A DNA stretch of 64,000 nucleotides from Oscheius onirici (Eukaryota; Nematoda; Chromadorea; Rhabditida; Rhabditidae), in contig OW051472.1 of NCBI GenBank assembly GCA_932521025.1, forward strand, positions 7,192,001-7,256,000, given 5' to 3'. The notes beneath the pieces were generated by a model. That model made no database searches. It worked only from the letters and a program-made list of their open reading frames with translations, and was not told the DNA's origin. A program made the translations under genes and the position numbers. Every line of letters begins with the position of its first letter. Position 1 is the first letter of the stretch. Shown one piece after another: positions 1 through 13,898 of this stretch.

Positions 1-3000
1 ATTTGCTGGGCGAGAAGACACATTACAATAGAATCCAAATTCGTCTCTTTAATACAGATTTTTTCATACAGACGTTTACAAATTTTAAACAAAAAGGACT
101 TACAGTCGCGGCTACGGCTCCCTGTACCATAAGTTGAAGTCTCTTGATATCCAGCGGTCGTCCTTCCGTCACATCCGGCAGAGCCGATCGTATGTCCGCT
201 GCCTTCATCAAAAGCTTCTGACAGGCAAAGTGCAGTGGGGAGAAGATTTTCTGCTGACTGTCGACTACTCTCATACGCCTCAAGCTGCTTGGGAATTGAC
301 CACAGACTATAAATTTCTATTTTTAAAGCGACAGTATATACAGGTCTCGCCAAAATGAGTTTCAAATTTCTGGTCCCGGCTTGGTCTCGAGGCGACTTGG
401 CGCGCAAACTATTTTAGGCGGGATTTCAAATTTTTACCGTTTTCTAGTCGAATTTTCGTTTTTTTTTTCATATTTTTAACCCATTTTTCTTGTTTCTTTT
501 TTGCCTATCAACCGTGGAAATGCCCTCTTCGATTTTAAGAAAAAAATACTAGTAGAAAATTGTTTAGTTTTCAATTTTTATCGCTTATCGTCGTCAAAGC
601 AAGTGCTATCATCGGCAGGATTGATAAATCACAAGTAGGAGTACTATTTCCAGGCCTATATTCGCAAACACCAGCATCGACACCCTCTTAGAGCTTCTTT
701 TTCTATTTTTGATCATTTTGGAATTATTTTTACATAAAATCATAAAGAGCGTTTTTACGATTGATAGGCAAGAAAGAAACAAGAAAAATGGCTTAAAAAT
801 AAAAAAAGTTTGAAATCCCGCCTAAAATAATTTGTGCGCCAAGTCGCCTCGAGACCAAGCCGGGACCAGAAATTTGAAACTCATTTTGGCGAGACCTATA
901 GTCGATTCCAAAAAAAATGGTGCTTAATTCAAACCGGCCCGCCAAGAATTTCGCGGGAATATGAACGCAGAAAATTCAATTAGGAAATTGTTAGTTTTGC
1001 ATTCATCATTTCTTGGCCGATTTTTACTCGTTTTTTTGCTCAAGAATAGTAGAATGTACACTTTATTACGCGAAGAAAGTAACTATTCAGATTATTATCG
1101 GCTACATAAAAAATAACTAAGCTGGAAAAGATAAGGTATATTTTTGAGCGTTCGAATTCCCGCGAATTTCTTGGCGGGCTGGTTTAAATTATGCACCATT
1201 TTTTTTAGAATCGCCTATAGTCCATTTCCAACGAAGAGCGGCACTTAGGCAATTTTTTAAAGGATTTTTCGCGAGGTTCTCGACACGAAATTTCGAAAAT
1301 TACGGCCGCTGCGTTCGATTTCATTCCATTATGTTCAACTTTGATTATTCTTTGCAACTTTCTAGCTGTTTTTCTCGTTTCTGACTGCCTTTTCGAACTC
1401 AGCGTATAAACTTACCTACTTGTTGTAAAAACTGGAAGAAAATCGCCCATTTTCAGTGTCACGGCTGTTTTATCGAGAAAACTGTCATTTTATGTCAATT
1501 GAACATCAAAAGTGTTGTTTTTCCCGTCTTTTTGATGAAAAGTAGGTTTTTATAGGTGTAGAAGAAAATGCCAAAAATAACCTAATAATGAAAGAAGTAG
1601 CAAAAATAGGATTCAGGCCAGAAATTTCAAATTGGCGCGCTCTTCGTTAGAAATGGACCTGTTGCAGTTGAAATTGATCAGCCGTTGATATTGACCGGAA
1701 ATTTCACTTTTTTCTATTTTTATCGATCTTTTTTGATTTTTTTATTATTGTAGAATATCCTATTTGGAACGTTTTGATACCAAAACGACCGCAAAAATGG
1801 GAAAAATACACTTTAAAACAATTTCACACGCCATGTTTGGTTGTTTTAGGCTTAGCTAAGCCTTTAGCCCATATAAACGGCTAGTTTTTAAACCTAAAAT
1901 AATGAATTTCCTGTCAATATCAACGGCTGGTCAATTTCAACTGCAACAGACCATATAGCTGTTGTGAACGTGTGCTCAGCAGGCTTGTTGATTTGCTGTG
2001 TCGCGACGCAGAATCCAGCGCTCCGGTCTAGGGGCGCGCCGCGTCGCAGGATTCAACGCCGGCCACAGAGGCGCGCCGCGCCGCTGAGGAATTGAGAAAC
2101 AACATAGGTTTTTGCATTTTTTCGTGCTTTATACTCATTTTTTCGACTTCTAGGTCGTTTAAATCGATTCAGCGTGGAAAAATACCCTAGAAAGGTCTCA
2201 TCCGGCAGAAAATTGAAGAAAAACCCCTTAGAAAGAGGCAAAATGATTGAAAAGCTGTGTATTCTCTCACTTCTCCATATTTTCTCCTCAAATTTATACC
2301 TTTCTAGGGTATTTTTTCACGCTGAATCGATTAAAACTACCTAGAAGGCGAAAAATGAGTATAAAGCACTTAAAAATGCAAAAACCGCTTGCAAAAGCGT
2401 CCCTGTGGACAGTGCTGAAAAGCCGGGCTCGGCACTGTGCCGCAAAATCAACAAGCCTGGTGCTCAGGTTGGTGCGCAGCGGTTTGAAAAAAACTGGCGC
2501 GAAGCGCAAGAAATTTGGTAAAGCCGAGATTTTTTATGTTTTTTTCTCAATTATTTTGCTTCTTCGCAGTGTTCATCGTAAAGAGCACGTCAAAAATAGT
2601 TGAATTAAAAAAAACTGAAAGATAATGGAAGAAAATGACCGGAAACTACGTACTTTTAGCATTTGTGTGCAAAATACGAGTTCTTAATCTTCCCATTTGA
2701 TGTTTCGGTACTCTTTTTGTGTTCTGTCGTTTGATAATCGATGTAATGTCCGTTTTGAAGTGAAATCTCGGAAGAAAATCAAGAAATGGATATAAATCGC
2801 ATTTTTGATGATTCCTTCAGTGAAACATTTTGAGTTGCCGCGCGAAGTGCGGCGGATTCGCCCCACCAAATTTCGCAGCTACACTGCTGCTTTAAAGGGT
2901 AAACAAGTAATAACCTTTGAGAACGACGTGTTTCAGAGCCTGTCCTGTGATCGACGAGTCTCCGACCGCCGTTTCCTCGGCAATCGGCGTCTCATAGGTG

Positions 3001-6000
3001 AAAGTGGTCAAATTTGTATGCGTCCAAAAATCTTTCGCCCGATTTTCTCCTTCCAACAACGGTTCGACGTGGGTAATCAGCATATAGGCTCCTTCGGAGA
3101 CGTTTCCGTTCATGTAGCAGACCTGAATTTGGCTTGAATAAGAAAGGGAAAAGGAGCAAAGATACCTCAGTTTCGGATAAGATTTGCACGTTGTTGATAT
3201 TCTTGCTCAGACAGTTTTCTTTCATTCGCAGAGAAGCTTCGGCCAGCGACGTCAAGCCCGGCTCCTTGTAGATCCATTCAGTGTCGTTGTCCTGTCTGAA
3301 AAGTGGAATATTGACTCAAGGAAGGCATAAAAACTCACTCAAACGCCTGTCCGATAAATTTGACCCGGAAATAGGCTCCCAGATGTCGCTTTCCGCTCAG
3401 CTTGATTTCTCCGGCTCGGCTGTTCGCCTGTTGCAGTTCGTGATAGATGCTCACCAGCGACTAAATTAAATGTTTAGGAACAGAAAAACTAAAAACCAAC
3501 ATTAAAATCACGTTTCTTCTCCAGGGCCGGGATGATCAGTCGGTAGAGGGGTCCAATGGCCTCGTAGCGCTCGGCCGAGGTCAGCGCCTGAGCCGTCTGT
3601 TCAATTTTCTGGATCAGATTGTTCAATGTGAAGCCGCCTGGCTGGACAGTTCTCTCCTTTCCGAGATGCTTCTCCTGCTCTCCAATTTCTTTGCTGATCC
3701 AGTGAAAAATTTCCCAGTCGAGGCTGATTTCTTCGCGTTCGGCCAGTTCTTTGGCATAGATGGCTACGGTGTGGGCGTGACAAGCAGCAGCTTCGGAATA
3801 CCATTTTTCTGTAAATGTGAGCGAATTAGAAATTTTAGGATGTGCCATTTTATTATAAAACCAGCTCTGATCAACCATTGAAGTGGGCAATACTATTGAT
3901 CGTTGATTCGGTTTGAGACCCATTTACCACCAGTATTAGACAATTATCAGCCGATTCTTGGTTGAGTATACAATGTTTTTTCACCCCCTGGTCTCGAAAC
4001 AAATAGAAATGGCCCTCTTCAAAGTAAACAGACTAAATTTCTGTGAAGTTAAACCAACCATTAGTGTGCACATTGGCCAGAGCATCGAACCAGGCGCTTC
4101 TTAGCGCAGCGGATCCTCTGTAGCTGTCCGCCAACTGAACATGGAGCTCCGCCAGACGAATCGAGTCTTTTTCGGCGTCTTTGAGCGAAACTGTAGCCAG
4201 CATGACGCCTCTCAGCTGTTTTATCAGTTCCTAAATTGAGAACAACTGCACTTTCAAAGCGGGAAAACAGTACCATGACAGCCTTATCAAACTGCGTTCC
4301 CTTTTTAGCATCTGTCGCTACCAGAGCCTCCAGAGCCTGTAATCCTTTTTCGAAGCGGTGACTGGGGAAAATTGTCAGTTTTGTACCGAGGAGACGAGCC
4401 AACGCAACGCCGGTTTGGGCTCCGGGACGTCCGAGTCGCTCTGATCGAGAAATCTGAGGCTGCGATTCTGGAAGAGCATTCGCTGGAAGGACGCTCACTG
4501 CCATCGCGTGATTTGCTAAATTTTATTGCAAAAAAAATCGAGAGAAAAAAATACCCAATTGCGTTTCGAGAGCCTCGTAGCCGGAGCGAAGAATGAGCTG
4601 GAGGAGACCGGCAGCAGCGCTTTGAATCGACGGCAGTCGACTGGCCATCTGGAGGAGAACGTGCTCGATCATGACGGATAAGGCGTCCAGAGGGCCGCTG
4701 TCGAAGAGGAAGAGCCGGTACTGAAAAGACGATACTAGTACTTGATTCTAGCGGACGGGAATGGAAAGCCGTAGCTCACATGTTTTTTCAAAATACCTTG
4801 AAGTTTTACTTTTTCACTATTTTCTGTATTTCTTGCCACGCTTATCGAGTCCAGAAAGTCAGACAACGACAAAAAGAGAAAAATAAGGGAATTGGTTATT
4901 GTTCTTCAAAATTGCTTTTCGGCATATTTTGACCACTTTAGAATAACTTTTATCGTATTTTGCCTGGTAAACACTCACATGATTGACAAACATGGCAATT
5001 GCGGCCAAGGCATGAAGTCGAATGGATTCTGGCCAGTTGTCCTTCAAGAACTCGAGATGCAGTGACAGCAGCTTGACAAAGATCTCATTGTGTTCGCCGT
5101 TGGACAGTGCTTTCGAGTGTTTTTGCTATAAAACATGATTGTTATGAATAAAATAGGGATATGATTACCACGAAGAACTTAGAAAAGGTCTGTAGGGCAT
5201 CCAAAATGATCATGGCGACTTCCTGACTCAAATTTAGTAGCTGTAGAACGGCGAATGGAATAGTCGAGTCGTCATCTTTGCCCGAATCCGTGTAGTTTGT
5301 CTGATTGAGGTCACTGACGGAATTGAGGCGGGAAGACGAAGGTGGCTGAGAACGGAGAGTCTTGTCAGCTGGTTTTTGTCTAAAATGTGTCGTTTCAGAG
5401 AAAAAGTGGGCGAAACAAACTTTCTTGTTGTGACCGAAGTCGCATGCTCTCGTCCACGGTAACTGAAGACACTGGCGACAATTTCCAGAATATTGAGAAT
5501 GGGGAGAGCGCGGACGCCGTCAGATTCGAGCCAAATATCGATAAGAATTCGACGTGGCAAACGGTGAATGACGTAGAGGACGGAGATCAGGAAATCTCGT
5601 ACTTCTTCCTATAAAATGCGTTGAAACTTGGTTTGTAGCAATAAAGGCTAGAAATGACTAATTATCTCTCCAATTCGAGCTCTTTGTTCTAGAGCTAAGG
5701 CCGAAAAGTGTGATTATCGTGCTAACAAGGCGAAGAAGTAGGCAAAACAAAATAATGAAAACTCACTGGATCCAATCTCTCCATAAGCGGTGTGATCAGA
5801 CCTGGAGCCAGAGTCTTTGTAGGCGACTCGCGAGCCTCAAACGGCTTGGCAAGAATCCTCAACGCGGGTCCCTCTTTCGTGTCCTGAACGACAAATTCCA
5901 GCTCTCCAATAATTTCGACGGCGAAGCGTAAAAGTGGCGCGTAGAGCGTCGCGATTCGTTGTTGTTTGCTCTGAACAGTTCCATTGTTAATAAGTTTCAT

Positions 6001-9000
6001 CTCAAAAAGTACCACGTCAGAATAGCGTGTATCGAAGCTGTGTTTGGCGAGTAGATTACGGAGAATGCCGAAAGATTGTCGTCGAAATTCGCGCGATTCT
6101 CTCAAAGAGGCCTTGAGTTCTTGGAAGAGCAGACCGGCCAGAAAGTGTCTCGACGCGTAGCCAGCACTCACAGACCATTCGTCTGAACATTGGGCGTCTG
6201 AAATTGCTCGCAATGCACAATTTAAAAAAAATCGTACATCTGTCGTTATCGTACTGCTCCACAGTTGCCGGCTGGAATAACTGACTGAGCCAGCTGTAGC
6301 CGCCAGTCTGACCCAGGATTCGAGACATAAAGCCTGTTCCTGCAATTTGTGTTTTTTTCCTCAGTTTTAGCAATAAAAGTTTCGGTTATAGCTTGACAAA
6401 TGTCATTTGTAATTGATGCCGTGTGATTCCTTTTCCTTTGTGCTTATAAATGTTGTAGTTTGCCAGCAACTTTGCAAAACAAGGAAAAGCCAAAACTCGT
6501 GATTTTGCAACCAAAGATTGCAGAAATTTGTACTATGTTTATAACAAAATTCGGAATGATTACAACGGGCTGAAACGATAGGATGGCTAAAAACGATAGC
6601 AGCAACTTTCCTGTCACGGTTTCAGCTTGTTTTGTTTCAGCTTTCAAAACAACCATTCTCCGTTCTCCTATTTCACCGAAAACAGTGAAAACAAACCAGT
6701 TGAAGAGACGGTCGTGATCGGTGGTGGCTGGTACTCGACGCGGCGAATCTGATTGTTCATATCCATCAGAACCGGAAGATTCAGTGGCAGCCAGTGCTCG
6801 TGCTCGCAGACGATCAGTAGCAGCGTATTCTTGTACTCCCTCAGCATTTTCGGCTCGCCCGAATCGTACGCAATCACGGCACTGTGAATCCAATTGAAAA
6901 CGGCTCCGCGGTCCAAGAAACTCAAGCATTTCTTGATGAAATTGGCAGCTGCCACATTGGCTTGACGGCATTCCTCCGGCAGCTCTTTGTGATTCTCGAT
7001 GACGGTCTTGATCACAGCCTCGACCATCAGCCCGACAGTTTCCAGCACATCCGGAGCCAGACGATCTTTTGGTGTTTTCTGGAAGGAAAATAGACTTTCG
7101 AGTGAAAACAACTTACTCGAAAGAGTCTGTAATGAATTATGTTCTGAGCTAGAGCTTTGCCGGCAATTTCGAGGAAGAACCAAAGCTGGGCAAAGACGGT
7201 TCTCAGCTCCTCCCTGTCCTTGTTTATTTTGGCTCCACGGATCTGCAAATCAACCCTTTTGCATAACTTTATCAACTTTCCAAAAAGATCAATTTCCAAG
7301 TCTCCAGCAAAATGAATGAATAAAAGAACATACCACAGCCGGAAGGTAGCGACATATCGAGCTCAAGACCGTCTCTTCAGCCTGCTCCTCGCCCACGACA
7401 AAATGCAGCTTGACAAAGACTTTCAGCAGACTCTTCCGTCCAATATGAAGACATCGATCGCAGATGGAAATGATCGTCCTAAACGATTTGAATCTATAAA
7501 AAGAGCCGCAAAAAGGGAACCTCATGGTAGCTAGGGCAAGAACATCGGACGGAGCGTGTGGGAAGATGGCGAAAAGACGTGACAGCAAGACTGGCAGGAA
7601 TGGAAGAAGTTTGTCAATCGGGACGCCGACAAGGGACTAAAAAGAAGTTTTTTTTGTTGCATATGTGTGGAACAAAGGAAAGCATATAGGCATCTTGTCA
7701 GAATGCGGGAGACTACGAGATAATTTTGTGAGTCGAATTCTACAAAAAGCTGTTTTAGAGTTTCTAATGCAAAACAAAGAGCCTGAATGACAAGTAAATG
7801 CAGCCCTCACCTCTGTCCATTTGGTTACATCGTGAACTATCGGGTTATCGGCGTGGAAAGTGGCATAGCGGGCCAGCGGTGAGCAGCTGCGAGCTGGTTC
7901 CTCCTGAAGTGAATCGTCTCGTGAATGGCGTCGGCGCAAGAGCGAATTGGTAGTCTGGACAGGACAGAAAACTGTGTTAGAAGCAGACTAGACTACGGTT
8001 ATTGTTACCTTGACTTGATCAGCAGCATCGCCACCACATCCGCGACTTTCGAGCTTCTGACAGGCTTGGAAGAAGGCCTGAAGACGACTTTCTGTAGTAA
8101 AGGCGGAAGAGATGAGACGCAGACGGACGCGGAAAATGGGCTTGTTCTCTACCCAGCGAATATCGTGGTCGTCCTGAAGGGAAGGAAATTGGTTTAGTTT
8201 TTACTGTAACCGTTTTCTATTTGTTTCAACACCCATGTATACCAACTTAGGACATAATATGCAAGTTTGCTGTGTATCCAACTTGTGTGTGGTAAAACGG
8301 ATCTCGAAACGAATAAGATACCGTGTTTTTTGTTAAAAAAAAACAGCTCCTTCTGGCTAAAAACATCGTAAAACGTACCTTTCCTTGCGAATGAGCCCTA
8401 CTCCTGTTGAAAGCCGACGGTAGTTCTGCAGCTACGGGAAGACTGATTTCCTGCTCGTCGCATTCCAGCTCCAGACGATTTTTGCGGACCAGCGGACACC
8501 AGGCATACCCGATCGGCGTCTCGAGGCTCTCAGGCGACTTGGCAGTCGACTGTCCCGAGATGGAAACGTGTGTGAAAGAGAAGAGAATATGATCGGAGGC
8601 TGTCAGAACCAGCGGCAGCTTCATTTTGACCTCATCGCCGAAAGTCGGGACTTGTTGGTGGTGCTGGACGGCGCAGGAAGCTGACGACGTGAATGGACCG
8701 CCGGGAGCTAGACGATCGAAGACTGCCTGCAATTACTTGTTTTTATTGGGGAAGCAGACGAAATCTGGTAGATCTACTTGGTCATGACTTTGAGCAACGT
8801 CCCATGGTCCTAGCAAACTTTCCAATTGATTAAGCATGAGGTTTAGCGATGACAAGTTTGAAAGTTTTTAGCCAAGTTACCTCCACATGTTTGGCCAAAC
8901 ATGTTTATCTGGTAAAAACAGCTTTTGGCAAGAAGGAGTCCATAACATTGCTCATTTTTCACCCCAGTTCTTTGTGTGAATCTAGCGGGGATTACGTAAT

Positions 9001-11853
9001 TATAGTAACTAAAATTTCAACTGAAAACGCTTGCAAAAAACCAACCTGATTGGTTTTGTCGTCTCCTCTGACAAATCTCACGGTACAGGTGATATTCCTG
9101 GCCTTTGAGAACAGCTTTTGATTGTCGTATCTGAAATTTCCATCTATTTAAACCGAGAAAAGAACCCACTTCAAGCTCAAGGGATAGACATACAGCAGAT
9201 TAATGAGTTCGGTGTGTGGCTCGAGAATTATATCACCAAAGGGCTGGGCCTCAAAAACCGGCAGAACGGGCTCCTTCGAGTCGAAATTCCACGGCTTCAG
9301 TGGCAGAAGAGACGAGCTAATTCGACAGGAATAGTCCACCGGAGAGGCCGTCGAATCGATCGAGACCGTTATAGAGGCGTTCGGAATGACAATTTTGCTC
9401 TTTTCCGTTCTAAATTCGAACTTGTTTTAAAGTTTTAAAGTGAACAAACTTGACAAAATCGCTCAAAAACTTTTGCAAATCCTGTTCAGTCAGCTTGTTG
9501 TTCTCACAGCGATAGAGAGGCAGAGAAATTGTGTCCACACTGGGACAACTGTCCAGATGGAGCGGTCTAAATTTGGATAGGCTAGACAAAAAAAGGGTAG
9601 TACCTCGCAGCCCAGGCGAACCGCTGTCTGTAAGAGGAGAGTCTGAGGGCGGACGACTGAATCGACTTGTGCAGCTTCTGGACAATTTTCGGATCGGGAT
9701 TTGATCTGAAAAACGTGTTTTGAGGATAATATGGGCTAAAGTTTTGTATAGAAAGACTAAAAACCTACTTCATGTACACATCGGCTGTCGTATCCGCGTG
9801 CAGTCCTCTGTCGATTCGACAAACGAACCATAGACTGTCCATTGCTTGAGCCACCGAGAACAGCGCCTAAATATGTGTTTTTGTACAGAATCTTCAAAAA
9901 AGCACCTCAACAAGCCTGGGATTCGTCGCGAGAGCTATACATGTGGCGAAGGGATCGCTGGCTCCAGGAGTCACATCTCTCGATTTGGCGCCAGTTGACT
10001 CGACGTGGAATTCTTCGGAAAGACGTCTTCCGCTCTTGGAGTCGAAGAGGAACATTGAGATGAAAAAGGGCTCGATATGTTCGGTCTTTCCGGGAGCGAT
10101 TGGCAGCTTGACATAGAGCTCTTTGTATTTGACGGCGAAACAGTGGACGTGTTCCGGGACGACGGTCTGCATTGTCATGTCTGAAATGAAACTTTTCTAA
10201 CAAAATAGCAAAAAACCTACTCATATGTCTCATAGAGCTGTAAGGATCGGGAGAACTACTCCATCTCGACCGACGATCTGCGTTTTCCTGTACACAGCCT
10301 CGTGAATCAACCAAAAGGGGCTAAAATCGAGTTGTGAATTACAAAAGAAGAAATAAAAACCTGTAATCTGTAGTAGAGCGAGAACATGTTATGTCTTTCC
10401 ACCGTCGGCGGCTGTAGCACTCGGGCCGTGTTATTCCGACCGCGCCACGATGTCAAATCTTTTGAGGCGGAACTATCGTCGCTGTGTGTACTGACGGCAT
10501 CCTGTTGAGACTCTGATTTTCCACTAGTGCTCAGTTTTTCCAGCTTTTCAGAACAGACTGATATGGAATCCACTAAAAAAAGGGTTATAAGGATAAAGAA
10601 AGTTTGCTTATCACGAAAATGAAAGCTTTTTTTCTCTTGCGAGACGCATTTAGACTATCCACATCATTTAGCATGGGAACCGTTGAATACTCAGCCGAAC
10701 TTGGCTGCATGTGGATTGCTTAGCAACAAAAAAGCAAAACGCTTACTTTTCGGTGAGAGAGCAATGGCTCTCAGGATAGCCTGCAGCCAGGACTTGATCT
10801 CCTCCGTATCGTCCGAATAAACTGTCAGCGGCTTGGCCGGCTCCACCTTGTCTCCCGTCTCTTCCGCAATTGTTCCGATCTAAACCTTTGCCAATCATAA
10901 GTGGCCAAGAAGGCAAGACAAACCTCAAGAATAGGCCTTCCCTTCTTCGTCTGCCTCAACTGGGCCGAGTTTATTTTGACTACTTTTGGCTCTTCCTGTG
11001 GCGTTTTCCGAATTTCCAACACAACGTCTCCAGATTCCTGTCTTCGAACGGAACAGTATCGTTTCTTCCCAGCTTTTGGATTCGGAAGCAGCGTCGCGTC
11101 GTTCTTGTTAATGTTCACATAACCTTCTTTGATAACGTCCGCCAGACAGATTCCCTCGTCGTTCGCCTTGGCTTCTTCTTGGGCCAGATCCGACTCGAAA
11201 ACTAGAGAAGCTAGTGGCGTCTGACCATCTAGAGTTGATCTAAAATTTCCTTTTTTTTGTCTAATTGACTGAAGCTTCAAAAGTCTATATAAATTAACCT
11301 ACCCCTGATTGAGCTTGTTGTAATCGCCAGAAAACTTCATATAATTGAAGCAGACGGTGTGATAGGGCTGCGAGTAGAAGCTGATGGCCTCCTTGGTCAA
11401 AAGCCACGCTCGGGAGAGGTCTTCCTGTACTTGAACCGGGACCTCGGTTGACTGTTCCGGTTTTAACAGAATCTCTTCGACGTCATCTCGCGGAAAAAGA
11501 AGCAAATCTCGATGAGGGTCGTTTTCTAGCTGCACATTTCGCTCCGTGATGAATTTCTCGTAGTCAAGCGGCGAAGACATTGGCGGAACACGCTAAATTC
11601 ATGTTTTGAGCCGGAAATCAAACGTACCCATGGATTTTGACTCGACATGACCTTCAGGACGGCATCTCGTTGTTGTTTCGCCTCTCCTGGTTTGATTACA
11701 CCCGCTGTGAACCTAAAAATAAGTTTTTGGAATGACAAGCAAAAATACAAACTTTCTGAGTGGTGTGATAGGCTTGCCAGTCGGATCTGTCAGTGTTGGA
11801 ACGGAAGCATTGCTCGAATGACCACTGGCTACACTCTTTCGATCTTCGGCCAT
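1..11853 (-). CDS. Zizimin-type DOCK guanine-nucleotide exchange factor (DOCK9/10/11-like), 3' end outside window
   Basis: DOCK-D proteins activate Cdc42/Rac GTPases through a DHR2 domain. I follow the chain from ATG at 11853 (MAEDRKSVASG) through about 20 exons. The N-terminal block (PLDYEKFI then LLFPRDD, about 11.3-11.6 kb) is typical of zizimins. A PH domain follows (KEGYVNI to EIKSWLQAILRAI, 11.15-10.75 kb). The DHR1/C2 region runs from about 10.1 to 8.0 kb and includes EPFFISMFLFD, KMKLPLVLTASDHILFSF and ETPIGYAWCPL. A helical middle follows. DHR2 runs from about 4.2 kb (LAELHVQLADSYR, KWYSEAAACHAHTVA, AERYEAIGPLYRLIIPALEK, GAYFRVKFIGQ, EWIYKEPGLT) to LDIKRLQLMVQGAV at about 110-170. 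The PH domain separates it from DOCK6/7/8. Frame closes across the 2.6-kb intron with donor at 2904 and acceptor at 285. The last visible exon is 104-284; another seems to start at 5. I saw no lesion in the exons I checked. Confidence 0.9.
343..896. mobile_element. Foldback/MITE-like element with long terminal inverted repeats
   Basis: The left arm 343-511 is repeated inverted at 757-896. About 75 bp next to each end are nearly identical, starting GGTCTCGCCAAAATGAG. The left arm carries an extra stretch of about 35 bp. Both ends abut TA-rich sequence (left ...TATACA, right ...TATAG), which would fit a TA target site as in Tc1/mariner-type MITEs; that assignment is inference. No transposase is encoded. 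Confidence 0.85.
898..1220. mobile_element. Second foldback element, abutting the first
   Basis: Arms 898-965 and 1149-1220 are inverted copies (CCGCCAAGAA..TTCGCGGGAAT against ATTCCCGCGAATTTCTTGGCGG) with a few mismatches. The ends read CTATAG. The middle of about 180 bp is AT-rich and noncoding. Confidence 0.85.
1218..1655. repeat. Third inverted-repeat unit with short arms
   Basis: TCCATTTCCAACGAAGAGCG near 1226 matches the reverse complement of the sequence near 1636-1655 with one mismatch. Beyond about 20 bp the arms diverge, so this may be an old or partial element. It shares its left edge with the previous element. Confidence 0.55.
1659..1950. mobile_element. Fourth foldback element (GTTGCAGTTGAAATTGA family)
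   Basis: The arm 1659-1703 returns inverted at about 1905-1950 with only two or three differences. The same terminal sequence forms a short near-perfect palindrome at 15979-16090, so this is a dispersed family. Confidence 0.85.
1969..2470. mobile_element. Fifth foldback element with nested inner arms
   Basis: Outer arms: 1969-2005 against 2438-2470, sharing CAGGCTTGTTGATTT. Inner arms: 2110-2198 against 2300-2391 are clear inverted copies of roughly 85-90 bp (TTAAATCGATTCAGCGTG against CACGCTGAATCGATT). The inner arms resemble those of 16584-16857 around the TTTAATCGATTC core. Confidence 0.8.
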
Positions 11854-12687
11854 TGTAGAACCTCTTGAAGAGAGAATAATGGAGCGCATGACTCCCCTAT
11901 CGTTTCTGATTTACTAAAATTTGTGTTAGAACGAGGAAAAAGCTTGAAGAATAGTGTTGAAATGACGACGAGAAAAAAAATTTGATTTTTCTACGGAACG
12001 AGAAAGAGTGCAGAACTGTTGCATTCCCGTCTTTCCCTTTAAAACATTCAACGACGGCTGAATTGTTGTTCCTAAACTTTTAGACAAACAGCATAACTTT
12101 TAGCGCAAAAAACTTCACTCAAAGCAAATATGGAGGAAAAAACAAGAAGTGAAGCATAAATACAAAACCTTAGCGTATGTCCGTTGTGAAAACCATTCAG
12201 TGGCTGGTTTACATGCTCAAGAAGTAGAAGAGAAGCAAAATTCCTTGAAAGGGTGAAACTGGGTGGATTCAAAAGCCTAGATTATCGGTTTGTTGGTCAT
12301 CGCATGGTTTTTGGGTCGTTTATCGCAACGGGACCGGGCCAAAGACGCGCTGGAAGCAAATTAGGGGCAATATTGGGGATGGATATTTGGCATTCAGAAA
12401 GGCATTTTGCATGCATTTCAACGGTCGCCTGCGGACATGCCGCCTACGAGAAGGGCAATCGCACCAGATTTTACGTTGCACAGAAATAAAAAGTGAAGAG
12501 AAATATAGTACATCGGGGAAAAACGATCATTTGAAAACAGAACATTTAAGAATGCCATCTTCGTTAACCTGACAACAAATAACAATGAGAGAGAAGAGGG
12601 GGCTCTTCAAAAGACGATAGAAAGCAAGAAATGAAACATTATCAGAAGTTAAAATCCGAGTCGGAAACGCTCGAGTAATCGGAATCT
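11854..12687. other. Intergenic region between DOCK 5' end and F-box gene 3' end
   Basis: The 5' ends of DOCK transcripts and the 3' end of the F-box-like gene on the same strand bound this stretch. No ORF shows family features, and I recognise no RNA gene or inverted repeat. It should hold the DOCK promoter. Confidence 0.6.
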
Positions 12688-13898
12688 TACGGATAATCGG
12701 AATCGTAGGCGAAATAGTCGTTATCTTCGTCTTCATAAAATGATTCGAAATATAGAACTTGTTGTCTTTGGTAACAACTAAAAGTTATGGCATTAACAGA
12801 TGAAAAAGATGATGCACGTACTTACGTAAGCGTCAGTGTCAACCTTGCGGAAGACGACAGGACGCGTCGTAATCCTGGTCAGTTCTTTATCGTAGTTCTT
12901 GTCCATGTCGTAATCCAATAAGAGCATTCCCGTGAAAATGTCGTCGTAATCCAGAATAACGGAATACCAAAACGAAATATCGTCAACTGTTCTCTCGCCA
13001 GCATTCAAGACCTACAAACATTCAGTAAAAGCTAATTAAAAGAACGAACGTCGATCAATTGGCGACACTCCGTGCCTGTAAAAATCTCATCTACGAGGTC
13101 GACATGCCCACTAATCAGAGACGTTTTTATGAAATAATCCATACCGCCTGGCATGGATTGAGGACCGTCATATACTCCCAGCTTGACGATCTAATAAAAC
13201 AACTTTTGGAGAAAACATTTGAAACGATACCTTGTTCATGATAAAATCTAAAAAGGTAAGCGGAACTGTTCCACTGATTTCGAATTTACGAATTGAGAAC
13301 TTCTTAAAATTACAACCTGTAAAGCCGGATCTTTGAAGCTTACCTCTGAGAACTTCTTAAACTTCTCGAAGCTGCAGTCAATGGTCCCGATACCGAAAGA
13401 ATCGATAGCTATTCTCCTGTCTTGGAAGAAAGCTTCAATTTTGTCAATAAATTCGTCATTTATTTGTCCATATACATAGAGTTTATCAATCTTCAGTCTG
13501 AATAGAGCTCTCGGCAATTCTGCGGCGTACTGACGAGGCTCTCCATACACAACTAGCGGCAATTTAGTTTTCTGAAGAAAACAACCTCTTTAGAAAAAGC
13601 ATAGTGTCATAATTCGTTGTTCCTAGGGGTAATCGACCTCGAAAAAAAAATATTGCCCACATTTACTTTGGATTTAAGGTGTAGAAGTACGGTAGGTTTC
13701 AAAATCGGCCCAAAAACGTATTTTCGTGATAACTTTTTTCTACGTTCTCCAATAAAAAAAATGGTCAACTACAAAAACATCACCTCGTTGAGACGCATCG
13801 ATCTTTTTTTGAAACAATTGTTTTACTCTTTCCCGCAAAAAGTTATTCGACATTCAATTTTTCGGAAAAATGGCGCAGTGCATGTGCGTTAACCACGC

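Larger units (their letters stand above)
285..2904 (-). other. 2.62-kb DOCK intron packed with inverted-repeat elements
   Basis: The donor (GTTTAC after ...KGYY) and the acceptor (...GCAG before 284) restore the DHR2 reading frame, giving ...KGYYFLRRMRVV. The intron is about 50 times longer than its neighbours. It is filled by foldback elements laid end to end, listed separately. Between 2471 and 2890 I see no further clear arms, only a short CG-rich repeat-like motif near 2835 (GCGCGAAGTGCGGCGG). Confidence 0.8.
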
